A stretch of DNA of 64,000 bases from Devosia ginsengisoli (GCF_024707105.1 NZ_JANQAJ010000013.1:1-64000); one strand, 5' to 3'; counted from the first letter of the stretch, positions 1-8,630 are shown. The notes: generated by a model not told the origin, from the sequence alone. Numbers and translations: made by a program.

Positions 1-1459
1 TGCGCTCCTTGATGGCACGCTCCATGCGGAGCAGGCCAAGGCGATAGGAGTTTTCCATGAGTTCGCCGACCGAACGCACGCGGCGGTTGCCGAGATTGTC
101 GATGTCGTCGATTTCGCCGCGGCCATCGCGCAGGTCGACCAGGGTACGGACGACTTCGACAATGTCTTCCTTGCGCAGGGTGCGCATGGTGTCCGGCGCA
201 TCGAGCTCGAGGCGCATGTTCATCTTGACGCGGCCAACGGCGCTGAGGTCATAGCGCTCGCTGTCGAAGAACAGCGACTGGAACATGGCTTCGGCAGTAT
301 CGACGGTCGGCGGCTCGCCGGGGCGCATCACGCGGTAGATGTCGAACAGGGCGTCTTCACGCGTCTCGTTCTTGTCCACGGCCAGCGTGTTGCGCAGATA
401 GGCGCCGATGGTGACATGGTCGATATCGAGGATCGGCAGCTCGTCGAAGCCCAGTTCGAGCATCTTGGTCAGCGTCTTCTCGTCGAGCTCGTCGCCTGCC
501 TCCATGTAGACCTCGCCGGTCTGCATGTTGATCAGGTCCTCGGCGACATACATGCCATAGAGGTCTTCGTTGACCGCCAGCAGGTGCGTCAGGCCGTTTT
601 CGGCCAGATTCTTGGCCTGGCGGGCCGAGAGCTTCTTGCCGCCCTCATGCACGACGTCGCCGGTCTTGGCGTCGATCAGGTCGTGGGTCGGCTTGGCGCC
701 CTTCCACTTCTCGGCGTCGTAGGGAACGCGCCAGCCCTTCTCGGTCTTCTCGTACTGCAGGGTGCTGTAATAGGTGCGCAGGATTTCCTCGGCATCCATG
801 CCAAGGGCCTTGAGCAGCGAGGTAACCGGAATCTTGCGGCGGCGATCGATGCGCGCATAGACGATGTCCTTGGCGTCGAATTCGATATCGAGCCAGGAGC
901 CACGGTAGGGAATGATACGGCCGGCAAACAGCAGCTTGCCCGACGAATGGGTCTTGCCCTTGTCGTGATCGAAGAACACGCCCGGCGAACGGTGCATCTG
1001 CGAAACGATGACGCGCTCGGTGCCGTTGACGATAAAGGTGCCGTTCGACGTCATGAAGGGCATGTCGCCCATATAAACGTCCTGCTCCTTGATATCCTTG
1101 ACCGAACGGGCGCCGGTTTCCTCGTCCACTTCGAACACGATCAGGCGCAGCGTCACCTTGAGCGGGGCAGCGAACGTGATGTCGCGCGCACGGCACTCGT
1201 CGATGTCGTACTTCGGCTGCTCGAACTCGTACTTCACGAATTCGAGAGAAGCGGTATTGGAGAAGTCGGTGATCGGGAAAACCGAACGGAAGACGGATTG
1301 AAGCCCTTCATCGGGACGGCCACCCTTGGGCTCGTCGACGAGGAGGAACTGATCATAGGAGGCCTTCTGGACCTCGATCAGGTTGGGCATCTCCGTGACT
1401 TCGCGAATGGAACCGAAGGACTTGCGAACCTTGCGGCGGCCGTTGAACGTGGTAGCCAT
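1..1459 (-). CDS. rpoB: RNA polymerase beta subunit, 5' part only
   Basis: This is the N-terminal part (about 486 residues) of the catalytic beta subunit of RNA polymerase; the gene runs off the left edge of the window. The start is the ATG at 1459, giving [18 protein letters not shown], the usual alphaproteobacterial beginning. Conserved stretches follow: [20 protein letters not shown], the [19 protein letters not shown] segment and the [12 protein letters not shown] segment of the protrusion and lobe domains. It lies downstream of rplL in the standard rplKAJL-rpoBC order, separated by 351 bp containing a hairpin. No internal defect is visible. The identification is certain; only the truncation by the window limits it. 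Confidence 0.98.
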   Translation of the reverse strand, partial: MATTFNGRRKVRKSFGSIREVTEMPNLIEVQKASYDQFLLVDEPKGGRPDEGLQSVFRSVFPITDFSNTASLEFVKYEFEQPKYDIDECRARDITFAAPLKVTLRLIVFEVDEETGARSVKDIKEQDVYMGDMPFMTSNGTFIVNGTERVIVSQMHRSPGVFFDHDKGKTHSSGKLLFAGRIIPYRGSWLDIEFDAKDIVYARIDRRRKIPVTSLLKALGMDAEEILRTYYSTLQYEKTEKGWRVPYDAEKWKGAKPTHDLIDAKTGDVVHEGGKKLSARQAKNLAENGLTHLLAVNEDLYGMYVAEDLINMQTGEVYMEAGDELDEKTLTKMLELGFDELPILDIDHVTIGAYLRNTLAVDKNETREDALFDIYRVMRPGEPPTVDTAEAMFQSLFFDSERYDLSAVGRVKMNMRLELDAPDTMRTLRKEDIVEVVRTLVDLRDGRGEIDDIDNLGNRRVRSVGELMENSYRLGLLRMERAIKER

Positions 1460-1745
1460 GAAAGCTCCTGTTTCTTTGCGATTTGTCTCGGAGGCAGATA
1501 TCCAAAAATCCGACTATCAGCCGTCGGGTCTCGGGATATTTGCCCTTTCTCAGGCAGTTACGTGGGCTCAGCGATATCTGAAACCTTCCCGAGCCAAGGG
1601 AAGAGGGGCATAAAAACGCCAAACACCCCATGGTCGAAGAACCATAGGGCAACGTGGACGTCAGCGTGCCTCAGACATCGAAATCGTCATATATTCCGCA
1701 AATTGGCGCCAGGGACCCATCCAATCGGTCCGGCGAATCATCCCG

Positions 1746-1788
1746 TGAAAACGAGAATGCGAAATGGCACATAGAGCGCCATTTCGCA
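1746..1788 (-). terminator. rplL-rpoB intercistronic hairpin (attenuator or processing site)
   Basis: A perfect 11-bp inverted repeat (1758-1768 with 1778-1788, 9-nt loop) sits 23 bp after the rplL stop. On the transcribed minus strand it is followed by a short T-rich run containing TTTT. The position matches the known partial terminator / RNase III site between rplL and rpoB in enterobacteria, which lowers polymerase synthesis relative to ribosomal proteins. The rest of the 1460-1810 gap shows no gene; a GGAG-like sequence lies just upstream of rpoB. Confidence 0.6.
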
Positions 1789-1810
1789 GATTTCAAGGCA
1801 AAAGTCGAAA

Positions 1811-2188
1811 TTACTTGAGTTCGACCTTGGCGCCGGCGTCTTCCAGCTTCTTCTTGATGTCTTCGGCTTCAGCCTTCGAAGCGCCTTCCTTGACGGCCTT
1901 GGGAGCCGCTTCAACCAGAGCCTTGGCTTCGCCGAGGCCCAGGCCGGTGATGGCACGGACTTCCTTGATGACGTTGATCTTGTTGTCGCCGAACGAGGCG
2001 AGGATCACGTCGAATTCAGTCTTTTCTTCAGCGGCAGCAGCCGGGGCGCCAGCGCCGCCAGCGGCAGCAACGGCAACCGGAGCGGCGGCGGAAACGCCCC
2101 ACTTTTCTTCGAGGAGCTTCGACAGTTCGGAAGCTTCCAGAACGGTCAGGGCAGACAGGTCGTCAACGAGTTTGGCGAGATCGGCCAT
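1811..2188 (-). CDS. rplL: 50S ribosomal protein L7/L12
   Basis: This 125-residue acidic protein forms the flexible stalk dimers of the large ribosomal subunit, which recruit and stimulate translation GTPases. The N-terminal dimerisation helix ([20 protein letters not shown]) is followed by an Ala/Gly/Pro-rich hinge at about residues 35-52. The globular C-terminal domain carries EKTEFDVIL and the factor-binding segment [21 protein letters not shown]. Length and composition are typical. It follows rplJ, the gene for its stalk base, in the same operon. Confidence 0.98.
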   Translation of the reverse strand: MADLAKLVDDLSALTVLEASELSKLLEEKWGVSAAAPVAVAAAGGAGAPAAAAEEKTEFDVILASFGDNKINVIKEVRAITGLGLGEAKALVEAAPKAVKEGASKAEAEDIKKKLEDAGAKVELK

Positions 2189-2258
2189 TTGATAAATCTC
2201 TCTTTTTCAGGTGTTCAGTTCAAACCGGCCCAAATTCCACAGGAACGGGGCCATGGGG

Positions 2259-2780
2259 TTACGCTGCTTTGTTGCTCTGTTCCGCATGAGCGGCCAACAC
2301 GCGCGCGATACCACCAGCCGGTGCGACGACGACCGACGCGATACGCGTGGCGGGCTGCTTGAGCATCCCGGCGAGCGTGGCGCGCAGTTCGTTGAGCGAC
2401 GGCATGGTCGCCAGCGCCTTGACGTTATTCGCGTCAAGCGCGGTCTTGCCCATTACGCCACCAAGAACGACGTATTTCGCGTTCTTGTCAGCAAACTTCG
2501 CCGCAATCTTCGGCGCAGTCATGGGGTCTTCCGCATAGGCGATGACGATCGGGCCGGTAAACAGGCCCGAAATGTCGGCGTGGTCGGTGTCTTTCAGAGC
2601 AAGCTTGGCAAGACGGTTTTTCGCGATCTTCACATAGCCACCGGCACCCTTCACCTCACGGCGAAGCGATTCCAGATTGGCTACGGTCAGACCGGTGTTC
2701 TGCGCGAGAACGATCGACCCAGCGCCCGAGAGGGCTGACTGAAGCGATGCGACAAGCTCACGCTTTTCCGCTCTTTCCAC
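2259..2780 (-). CDS. rplJ: 50S ribosomal protein L10
   Basis: L10 is the base of the ribosomal stalk and binds 23S rRNA and the L7/L12 dimers. The start chosen is GTG at 2780 (VERAEKRELVASL), giving 173 residues, the normal length. A GGAG lies 7 nt upstream of this GTG. An ATG five codons earlier would place that GGAG inside the gene. Recognisable segments are the N-terminal ERAEKRELVASLQSALSG, the RNA-binding GGYVKIAKNRLAKLA and a C-terminal helix for L7/L12 binding. The long 5' region upstream is the expected place for autoregulation by the L10-L12 complex. Confidence 0.97.
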   Translation of the reverse strand: MERAEKRELVASLQSALSGAGSIVLAQNTGLTVANLESLRREVKGAGGYVKIAKNRLAKLALKDTDHADISGLFTGPIVIAYAEDPMTAPKIAAKFADKNAKYVVLGGVMGKTALDANNVKALATMPSLNELRATLAGMLKQPATRIASVVVAPAGGIARVLAAHAEQSNKAA

Positions 2781-3126
2781 TGCTAGTCTCCACATTGAGC
2801 CCGGCGAAAGTCAGCCGGGCCATTGCCAATTGCTGCCCTCCGATCTCCCGAGGGAGGAGAGGAGCAACGGTTACATGCCTGTCAACCGTGCTGCCCGCGA
2901 GGGCAACTGGCCTGGTTCGAACCGGGATCACCCTGCCCTTGCGGACAGGAAAATTCGGTCTTCACCCCATCTATGCTGGCGTCATCAGACATTAAGCCAA
3001 CCCAAATCGGCTGGCACCGGCAGTCTCGGACAGGACTTTCACAACTTAATGAGAAAAGCTCATCAAAGTTGTGATTCAGGGCAGCAAAAGCCGCCCAGAA
3101 CTGGTTTGGATGAGGGCTAATGAGTA
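2781..3126 (-). promoter_or_regulatory. Long leader upstream of rplJ, probable L10 autoregulatory leader
   Basis: About 440 bp separate rplA from rplJ and contain no credible gene; short open frames here overlap each other and lack ribosome-binding sites. Several inverted repeats are visible on the transcribed strand, for example around 2833-2868 (CTCC and GGAG complements) and 2880-2945. In many bacteria this interval carries the structured L10 leader that represses rplJL. The assignment rests on position and visible pairing; no covariance model was tested. Confidence 0.5.
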
Positions 3127-3217
3127 GACCTCATCCTGAGCTTGTCGAAGGACGAGGTCGTGCCTCGCAACCTTCAACGTGCCCGACCTCGTGGTTCGAC
3201 AAGCTCACCATGAGGTC
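3127..3217. repeat. Two REP-like palindromes in inverted orientation
   Basis: Two 33-bp units, 3127-3159 and 3185-3217, are near-perfect reverse complements of each other around a 25-bp spacer. Each unit is itself an imperfect palindrome: GACCTC at one end, GAGGTC at the other, and a GAGCTTGTCGA core. This looks like the dispersed extragenic palindromes known from alphaproteobacteria. It lies 10 bp downstream of the rplA stop, within the rplA-rplJ transcript. Confidence 0.75.
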
Positions 3218-3226
3218 TTCGAGAAC

Positions 3227-3919
3227 TTACAGAGCCGAAGCCGGCTCCACATGCACGCCCGGGCCCATGGTCGAGCTCACGGCAACCTTCTTGACGTAGG
3301 TGCCCTTGGCGCCGGCCGGCTTGGACTTCTGCACGGCGTCGGTGAACGCCTTGATGTTCTGCAGCAGGGCTTCTTCCGAGAAGGAAACCTTGCCGACGCC
3401 CGCATGCAGGATACCGGCCTTTTCGACGCGGTACTCAACAGCGCCGCCCTTGGCAGCCTTGACGGCGCCTGCGACATCGGGGGTAACCGTGCCAACCTTG
3501 GGGTTCGGCATCAGGTTGCGGGGCCCGAGGATCTTACCCAGGCGACCGACCAGCGGCATCATGTCCGGGGTGGCGATGCAGCGATCGAAGTCGATCTTGC
3601 CGCCCTGGATAGCTTCCATCAGGTCTTCGGCGCCAACGATATCGGCACCGGCAGCCTTGGCTTCATCGGCCTTGGCATCCTTGGCGAACACGGCCACGCG
3701 CACGGTCTTGCCCGTGCCGTTGGGCAGGTTCACCACGCCACGGACCATCTGGTCGGCGTGGCGCGGATCGACGCCGAGATTGATGGCGATTTCGACGGTT
3801 TCGTCGAACTTGGCCGAGGCGCGCGACTTCACCATCTTGATGGCTTCGTCGAGCTTGTAGAGCTTGTTGCGGTCAATGCCCTCGCGGGCCTTGGCGATCT
3901 TCTTACCAACATGTGCCAT
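3227..3919 (-). CDS. rplA: 50S ribosomal protein L1
   Basis: This 230-residue protein has the usual L1 length. L1 binds 23S rRNA at the mobile stalk next to the E site and, in many bacteria, represses its own operon. The start is [16 protein letters not shown]. Family segments include [32 protein letters not shown] and the signature around [14 protein letters not shown]. It starts 4 bp after rplK, so the two are co-translated as in most bacteria. Confidence 0.98.
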   Translation of the reverse strand: MAHVGKKIAKAREGIDRNKLYKLDEAIKMVKSRASAKFDETVEIAINLGVDPRHADQMVRGVVNLPNGTGKTVRVAVFAKDAKADEAKAAGADIVGAEDLMEAIQGGKIDFDRCIATPDMMPLVGRLGKILGPRNLMPNPKVGTVTPDVAGAVKAAKGGAVEYRVEKAGILHAGVGKVSFSEEALLQNIKAFTDAVQKSKPAGAKGTYVKKVAVSSTMGPGVHVEPASAL

Positions 3920-3923
3920 CTGA

Positions 3924-4352
3924 TCAGCCCTCGACCTGAATGCCCATGGAACGGGCAGAGCCGGCGATCATCGACACGGCAGCGTCGATATTGTCGGCAT
4001 TGAGATCCTTCATCTTCTTTTCGGCGATATCACGCAGCTGGGCCACGGTGATCGTACCGGCCGATTCCTTGCCCGGCAGCTTGCTGCCCGACTTGAGGTT
4101 GACGGCCTTCTTGATGAAGTAGGTGACCGGCGGCTGCTTCATCTCGAAGGTGAAGCTCTTGTCGGCATAGGCGGTGATCACGACCGGAATGGGCGAGTTC
4201 TTTTCCATTTCCTGCGTGGCGGCGTTGAACGCCTTGCAGAATTCCATGATGTTCAGGCCGCGCTGACCAAGAGCCGGCCCGATCGGCGGGGACGGCGTCG
4301 CGGCGCCAGCCGGCACCTGCAGCTTTACGTAGCCAACGATTTTCTTTGCCAA
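3924..4352 (-). CDS. rplK: 50S ribosomal protein L11
   Basis: This 142-residue L11 binds the GTPase-associated region of 23S rRNA and is needed for stringent-response activation by RelA/Rsh. The N-terminal domain has [20 protein letters not shown], with the conserved proline-rich segment contacted by thiopeptide antibiotics. The C-terminal rRNA-binding domain ends in [13 protein letters not shown]. It is preceded by nusG and an intercistronic hairpin, and followed after 4 bp by rplA. Confidence 0.98.
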   Translation of the reverse strand: MAKKIVGYVKLQVPAGAATPSPPIGPALGQRGLNIMEFCKAFNAATQEMEKNSPIPVVITAYADKSFTFEMKQPPVTYFIKKAVNLKSGSKLPGKESAGTITVAQLRDIAEKKMKDLNADNIDAAVSMIAGSARSMGIQVEG

Positions 4353-4447
4353 TTTCGTCTCCTAGACAGTGGCACAATTGCCGTTCAGGGAACCGTGGTG
4401 CGGAGTGCGTAGGCGGCTTGGCAACCACCATCCCCTTCCACGGGTTT

Positions 4448-4467
4448 CCGCCGGATCGCTCCGGCGG
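4448..4467 (-). other. Hairpin between nusG and rplK
   Basis: A perfect 8-bp stem (4448-4455 with 4460-4467) closed by a 4-nt loop lies 4 bp after the nusG stop. On the transcribed strand it is followed by AAACCC rather than a T-run. It is therefore more likely a processing or stability element, or a pause site, than a strong terminator. Confidence 0.55.
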
Positions 4468-4471
4468 GTGG

Positions 4472-5002
4472 TCAGACCTTTTCGACCTGACCGTATTCGA
4501 GCTCCACCGGAGTGGGACGCCCGAAAATCGAAACTTCCACCTTGAGGCGGGCGCGTTCCTCGTCGACCTCTTCCACCACGCCGTTGAAGCTGGCGAAGGG
4601 ACCGTCGGAAACACGCACATTCTCGCCCACTTCGAACGAGACGGAAGGCTTGGGATGCTCCACGCCTTCCTGCACCTGCTGCAGGATAGCCTGGGCTTCC
4701 TTTTCGGAAATCGGCATCGGCTTGTTGTCCGAGCCAAGGAAACCGGTGACCTTGGGCGTGTTCTTGATCAGATGGAACGCCTCGTCGGTCATGTCCATCT
4801 TCACCAGCACATAGCCCGGGAAGAACTTGCGTTCGGCATCGACCTTGCGCCCGCGACGGACCTCAACGACCTTCTCGGTCGGCACGATCACGTCCTCAAA
4901 CAGGTGCTCGAGCTTTTTCTGCGCAACCTTCTGGCGGATGTCTTCCGCCACCTTGCGCTCGAAATTGCTGTAAGCCTGAACGATGTACCAGCGCTTGGCC
5001 AT
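4472..5002 (-). CDS. nusG: Transcription elongation/termination factor NusG
   Basis: This 176-residue NusG couples RNA polymerase to Rho, to antitermination complexes and to the ribosome. The N-terminal NGN domain is clear (MAKRWYIVQAYSNFERKVAE, then FFPGYVLVKMDMTDEAFHLI). The C-terminal KOW motif is VSFEVGENVRVSDGPFASFNG, ending in the beta-barrel strands VEVSIFGRPTPVELEYGQV. It sits between secE and rplK in the canonical order. Confidence 0.98.
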   Translation of the reverse strand: MAKRWYIVQAYSNFERKVAEDIRQKVAQKKLEHLFEDVIVPTEKVVEVRRGRKVDAERKFFPGYVLVKMDMTDEAFHLIKNTPKVTGFLGSDNKPMPISEKEAQAILQQVQEGVEHPKPSVSFEVGENVRVSDGPFASFNGVVEEVDEERARLKVEVSIFGRPTPVELEYGQVEKV

Positions 5003-5042
5003 AAAGCGTCGCCGCTCCTAGTGAATAGTGTCCGTTACCCGC

Positions 5043-5237
5043 TTAGCGGATCGAAAGCATCAGCCCGACAGCCCAGGAAATGACCTGGTCGGCCAGAAGG
5101 AAGAACAGGCTCGCCAGAATAACCAGCACGAGGACCATGACCGTCGAGATCAGGACTTCGTTACGACCCGGCCAGGTGACCTTGGACGTTTCCTGCCGGA
5201 CTTGCTGCAGGAACTGGATCGGGTTCGGGCGGGCCAT
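5043..5237 (-). CDS. secE: Preprotein translocase subunit SecE
   Basis: This is the short 64-residue form of SecE typical of alphaproteobacteria, the clamp around SecY in the inner-membrane translocon. An amphipathic N-terminal helix (PIQFLQQVRQETSKVTWPGR, with the conserved KVTWP) precedes a single transmembrane segment (VLISTVMVLVLVILASLFFL). The start is the ATG at 5237 (MARPNPIQFL); an in-frame extension upstream encodes unlikely sequence. It precedes nusG. The 5238-5490 stretch upstream holds no gene and presumably carries the operon promoter. Confidence 0.95.
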   Translation of the reverse strand: MARPNPIQFLQQVRQETSKVTWPGRNEVLISTVMVLVLVILASLFFLLADQVISWAVGLMLSIR

Positions 5238-5490
5238 ATGCGAATCTACTCTTTGGGTTTTTGGTGCAAAACCAAAGGCCGCGCAGGAGTCCCGCACGGC
5301 TGGAATGTGGCTATCTAGAGAAACTTGGCACCAAATGCAACAGGCCGCGCCAACAATGATCGCGACCCGCCGACTCGCGCATCGATCAAATTGTTAACGA
5401 TTCGTGAAGAACGTCTAAAATCCGGCTTGCGCGCGTGCCCGCAATGACATTTGATCCAATCGTGACGAAAAAGCGGCGGGAGGCTGTGGC

Positions 5491-5772
5491 ATGTCTTCTG
5501 ATGGTACGAGTTTCGCGGTCAAGGGCTGCGAGGTCCGCTATTACGGGCCGCACCAGACCATTGCCGGCCGCATCACCGGCGTTGTGCGCGTCCAGATCGA
5601 AGAACATTTCATGGGCAATACCAGCCGCTATCACCTCGATCTCAAGGTGAAGGCCGATGTCGGCGCCGTCGACACGCCCACCGTGCGCACCGCCCTGCTC
5701 ACCCATGCCGCCCACCAGCTCAACCGCCTCAAGGCGCGCCACAGCGACACCCTGCCGGTGGCGGCGGAATAG
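5491..5772 (+). CDS. Conserved-looking hypothetical protein, 93 aa
   Basis: A small soluble protein of unknown function, divergent from secE. A good ribosome-binding site (GGGAGG, 7 nt before the ATG) supports translation. The sequence is compact and beta-rich in appearance (EVRYYGPHQTIAGRITGVVR, then YHLDLKVKADVGAV), ending in a helical segment with TALLTHAAHQLNRLKARH. No signal peptide, membrane segment or catalytic motif is visible. A rival minus-strand frame over the same DNA has lower-quality composition and no ribosome-binding site. I do not recognise the family. Confidence 0.6.
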   Translation: MSSDGTSFAVKGCEVRYYGPHQTIAGRITGVVRVQIEEHFMGNTSRYHLDLKVKADVGAVDTPTVRTALLTHAAHQLNRLKARHSDTLPVAAE

Positions 5773-5828
5773 CGCGCGAAGAGGTCTTGCGAAACGCGCC
5801 CATTGCCATTAGACACACCCTCGCCTGA

Positions 5829-5904
5829 AGGGGTTTAGCTCAGTTGGTAGAGCATCGGTCTCCAAAACCGAGGGTCGTGGGTTCGAGTCCCCCAGCCCCT
5901 GCCA
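5829..5904 (+). tRNA. tRNA-Trp (CCA anticodon)
   Basis: A complete 76-nt cloverleaf including encoded CCA. The acceptor stem AGGGGTT pairs with AGCCCCT (one G-T). The anticodon loop is CTCCAAA with anticodon CCA, and the T-arm contains GGTTCGAGTCC. In related genomes tRNA-Trp usually lies next to secE on the same strand; here it is on the opposite strand, beyond a small gene. Confidence 0.97.
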
Positions 5905-5945
5905 GGCGATTTCCATGATTGCTGGAATTTTATCGACCCGCCGCG

Positions 5946-6338
5946 CTATCGCGCCTGCAGGTCGATATTGGGATGTTCGGCGATGATTTGCAGGACGATC
6001 TCGAAATAGGTCGGCCCCGTTCCTGCCTCCAGCGCCGCCAGGTCAGACTTGATCCGCTCGACGTCGTATCGTGACGGTTCCGCGAGCTTTTTGAGATAGT
6101 AGGCGCGGGTCGTGTCGCGTCCGAGCACCTCGCGGCAGGTCTCGAAAGCGTTCCAGACCAGCGTAACATTGGGTTCGCCATGCAAGGCACCAAACCCGCC
6201 ATACAGCAGGTCGTCCAGCGCATCGAGGCTTGGTCCGAGCTGCCAGTCTGCATCGGCCATGAAGACGCGATTGATCTCGTCATAAAATGACGGGATGTCG
6301 TGAACTCGGCTCCCTTCGATGACAAGCGTTTTGGGCAT
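5946..6338 (-). CDS. Barstar-family ribonuclease inhibitor-like protein
   Basis: A 130-residue protein resembling barstar, the inhibitor that plugs the active site of barnase-type RNases. The N-terminal strand-helix pattern matches (TLVIEGSRVHDIPSFYDEIN), followed by the hallmark GPSLDALDDLLYGGFG, equivalent to the Asn/Leu-Asp-Ala-Leu-Trp-Asp region of barstar. PNVTLVWNAFETCREVLG and a C-terminal helix EIVLQIIAEHPNI follow. The start at 6338 is 6 nt after an AGG; an overlapping ATG at 6341 is the alternative. No RNase toxin gene is adjacent, so the partner is unknown. It could be an orphan immunity protein or a regulator of an endogenous RNase. Confidence 0.7.
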   Translation of the reverse strand: MPKTLVIEGSRVHDIPSFYDEINRVFMADADWQLGPSLDALDDLLYGGFGALHGEPNVTLVWNAFETCREVLGRDTTRAYYLKKLAEPSRYDVERIKSDLAALEAGTGPTYFEIVLQIIAEHPNIDLQAR

Positions 6339-6369
6339 CATGCGCCTTCCATATGGTTGGGGCCCGCGC

Positions 6370-6762
6370 CTAGCTCCAGATATGGGGTACCAGCGGAATG
6401 GCAAGCAGCACATTGCCCAGCAGGCTCGTGAGAAAGCTCACCGAGCGCCACGGCACCAACCCCTTCATGTAGCAATAGGCATGCGCCACTCGCGCCACGA
6501 AATAGAGGCCGGCGCCGGCAAGCGACAGCCAGCCCTGCTCGCCCAGGACGATGGAGAGGACCGCCAGCACGAGGAAGATCGGCAATGTCTCCTGCAGGTT
6601 GGCCAGGGCACGGCGCGCCCGCGCCAGTTCGCGACTGGGCTTGGGCAGGTCGTCGCGCGGCCCCATCTGGGCCTCGGTTCCAACCTGCTCGGTGAGATAG
6701 CGGCTGGGCAGCCCGACCTGCACCAACAGCAGGAGGAGCACGAGAAAAATGATCAACAGCAC
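6370..6762 (-). CDS. MAPEG-family membrane protein
   Basis: A roughly 130-residue integral membrane protein of the MAPEG family (membrane-associated proteins in eicosanoid and glutathione metabolism). Four hydrophobic segments are visible, the first being a leucine-rich helix at residues 1-15. Between helices 1 and 2 is the family signature RARRALANLQETLPIF, containing the glutathione-binding Arg, Asn, Glu and Pro. The GTG at 6762 is chosen because AAAGGAA lies 7 nt upstream; a TTG at 6786 would add eight residues. Bacterial members are mostly uncharacterised glutathione-dependent enzymes. The neighbours give no substrate. Confidence 0.75.
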   Translation of the reverse strand: MLLIIFLVLLLLLVQVGLPSRYLTEQVGTEAQMGPRDDLPKPSRELARARRALANLQETLPIFLVLAVLSIVLGEQGWLSLAGAGLYFVARVAHAYCYMKGLVPWRSVSFLTSLLGNVLLAIPLVPHIWS

Positions 6763-6851
6763 AATGAAATTCCTTTTGCCCGACAACGGGACACAAACGA
6801 TCCTGCCACCCTAACGCCTGGGAGCCGCAGGGGATCGCCCTTTACAATGAA

Positions 6852-7550
6852 CTATTCGGTGAACCAGTCCGAATGCGCCGCTGCCACTTTGGGCAGGGAG
6901 GTCAGGATTTCGCTCAGATGCTCGCGGATGCCCGCCTCGGCGGCATCGGCATCGTGCCGGCGGATGCCATCGGCAATGGCCGCATGCTGGCCGATCAGCG
7001 TTTCGAGCGGCGTGGCATCGGCCAATGATAGATAGCGCACCCGGTCCATCTGTGCCTTGAGGTTTTCCAGCAGCCGCCAGGCGCGTTCGCAATCGGCGGC
7101 CTGGGCGATGGCCTGGTGAAAGGCCTCGTCGAGCCGCAGGAACTCGGCAAGGTCCCCTGCCCGGTTGGCCATGCGCTGGCGCTCGATCAGCGTATCGAGC
7201 AGGTCATGCTGGCTCCGTTCGGCCTCAGCCGCCGCTTTCCTGGCTACCGCCACTTCCAGGGCCTCACGAATGAAACGGGCATTTTCCACCTCCCGCCGTG
7301 AGATCATCACCACCGAGGTGCCACGCTGCGGCCGGATTTCGACCAGCCCCACTTCCGCCAGCTTGATGAAGGCCTCGCGCACCGGCTGCCGCGACACGCC
7401 GAACTGGCGCGCCATCTCGGCTTCCGACAGCGGATCGCCCGGCCGCAACTGCAGTTGGATGATGGCCTGGCGCATGGCCTCGAACACCTTGTTACCCACG
7501 GTAGCGGGCCGCGCGAGCGGGTTGATGCTGTCAGACAGTGGCGAAATCAT
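6852..7550 (-). CDS. GntR-family (FadR subfamily) regulator of the uronate locus
   Basis: A 232-residue regulator. The N-terminal winged helix-turn-helix (about residues 20-85) has LRPGDPLSEAEMARQFGVSR, QPVREAFIKLAEVGLVE and RPQRGTSVV. The C-terminal FCD ligand-binding domain has ENARFIREALEVAVARKAA, a LDEAFHQAIAQAA metal/ligand motif and QHAAIADGIRRHDADAAEAG. It is divergent from a TRAP transporter and uxuA. It therefore probably represses uronate uptake and breakdown, with a hexuronate or an intermediate as inducer, like UxuR/ExuR. A tandem repeat in the shared promoter region is its likely operator. Confidence 0.9.
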   Translation of the reverse strand: MISPLSDSINPLARPATVGNKVFEAMRQAIIQLQLRPGDPLSEAEMARQFGVSRQPVREAFIKLAEVGLVEIRPQRGTSVVMISRREVENARFIREALEVAVARKAAAEAERSQHDLLDTLIERQRMANRAGDLAEFLRLDEAFHQAIAQAADCERAWRLLENLKAQMDRVRYLSLADATPLETLIGQHAAIADGIRRHDADAAEAGIREHLSEILTSLPKVAAAHSDWFTE

Positions 7551-7558
7551 CGTCTTTC

Positions 7559-7587
7559 TTGACTCCCGTATACTACCATACTACCAT
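7559..7587 (+). promoter_or_regulatory. dctP promoter with tandem operator repeat
   Basis: A direct repeat of ATACTACC (7570-7577 and 7578-7585) lies in the 99-bp gap between the divergent GntR gene and dctP. A TTGACT box (7559-7564) and TACCAT (7582-7587) spaced 17 bp apart could form the promoter, placing the repeat in and beside the spacer. On the opposite strand the repeat reads TGGTAGTATGGTAGTAT, rich in the TGGT element of FadR-type sites. Assignment to this regulator is inferred from position. Confidence 0.55.
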
Positions 7588-7649
7588 TTCTTCATAGCCG
7601 CTGCATAGATGCCGGCTCGTCGCGGCCCCGGCCGCAAGGGAGGAACCAC

Positions 7650-8630
7650 ATGAAATTCATACCGCTCGCAGCGGCTTTTGCTGCTGGCCTGATCGTCTCG
7701 TCTTCCATTCCGGCTCTGTCGGCTGACTATACCCTCAGCGTCAATACCGCGCTCGCCACCTCGGACCCGCTCTACAAGGGCCTCGAAGCCTTCCGCGACA
7801 ATGTCGCCACGGCCTCCAATGGTGCCATCGAGGTCAAGCTGTTCCCCAATTCCCAGCTCGGCCCCGATGAGGACGTGCTGGAACAGGCCCGCGCCGGCGC
7901 GCCGGTGGCCGTCGTGGTCGATGGCGGACGCCTTGCGGCTTTCGTCAACGAGTTCGGCGTGCTCGGCGCTCCTTATCTGGCCTCGGGCTATGACGGCATC
8001 CGCAAGGTTGTCGTATCCGACAAGTTCGAGGAATGGGTGAAGAAGCTGCACGACACGTCGGGCCATCAGGTCCTGTCGTTCAACTGGTGGCAGGGCGACC
8101 GTCACCTGTGGACCAAGGGGCCGGTGAATGTACCAGCCGACCTGGCGGGCAACCGCATGCGCACCATCGGTTCGCCAGTCTGGATCGAGACGATCACCGC
8201 CATGGGCGCCGTACCCACGCCGATGCCCTTCGCCGAAGTCTATTCGGCGCTGGAGCAGAATGTCATCGATTCCGTGGAAGCCCAGCTTCCCGCCGGTTTC
8301 GGCGCCAACCTGCAGGAAGTGACCTCTGTCCTGACCAAGACCGGCCATGTCAACCTGATCACCGGCCTCGTCACGTCGGGCCCGTGGTTCGACAGCCTGC
8401 CGGCCGAGTTGCAGACCGTGCTGCGCGACGAAGCGCTCAAGGCCGGCGACATCGCCTCCTACGGCACCCAGGACGCCCTGGCCCAGATCGAAGCCGATCT
8501 GGTCGCAGCCGGCATGACCGTCAACGAGATTGATGTCACGCCCTTCAAGGATGCCACAGCAGGTGTCTACGAAAAGCTCGGCTACGGTGCCCTGCGCGAT
8601 GAACTCCAGGCCATCGCCAACGCTCCGTAA
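7650..8630 (+). CDS. dctP: TRAP transporter substrate-binding protein (DctP family)
   Basis: A 326-residue periplasmic solute receptor for a sodium-driven TRAP transporter. A Sec signal peptide occupies about residues 1-24 (hydrophobic core, cleavage near LSA-DY). Mature-domain features are LPNSQLGPDEDVLEQARAG, the GNRMRTIGSPVWIET segment (family Arg that pairs with a substrate carboxylate) and PMPFAEVYSALEQNVIDSVE. The next two genes are the membrane subunits and uxuA follows, so the substrate is probably a hexuronate or aldonate. A strong hairpin after the stop may keep this receptor in excess over the membrane subunits. Confidence 0.93.
   Translation: MKFIPLAAAFAAGLIVSSSIPALSADYTLSVNTALATSDPLYKGLEAFRDNVATASNGAIEVKLFPNSQLGPDEDVLEQARAGAPVAVVVDGGRLAAFVNEFGVLGAPYLASGYDGIRKVVVSDKFEEWVKKLHDTSGHQVLSFNWWQGDRHLWTKGPVNVPADLAGNRMRTIGSPVWIETITAMGAVPTPMPFAEVYSALEQNVIDSVEAQLPAGFGANLQEVTSVLTKTGHVNLITGLVTSGPWFDSLPAELQTVLRDEALKAGDIASYGTQDALAQIEADLVAAGMTVNEIDVTPFKDATAGVYEKLGYGALRDELQAIANAP

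Noticed and set aside
416-1774. A 452-codon plus-strand frame over rpoB
   Set aside because: It is the reverse complement of conserved rpoB codons and has no family resemblance.
2905-2935. A GGTTCGAACC segment resembling a tRNA T-arm in the L10 leader
   Set aside because: No matching acceptor, D-arm or anticodon arm can be drawn around it on either strand.
2823-3120. Short overlapping plus-strand frames in the L10 leader
   Set aside because: They run against the operon in a structured leader and lack start signals or family features.
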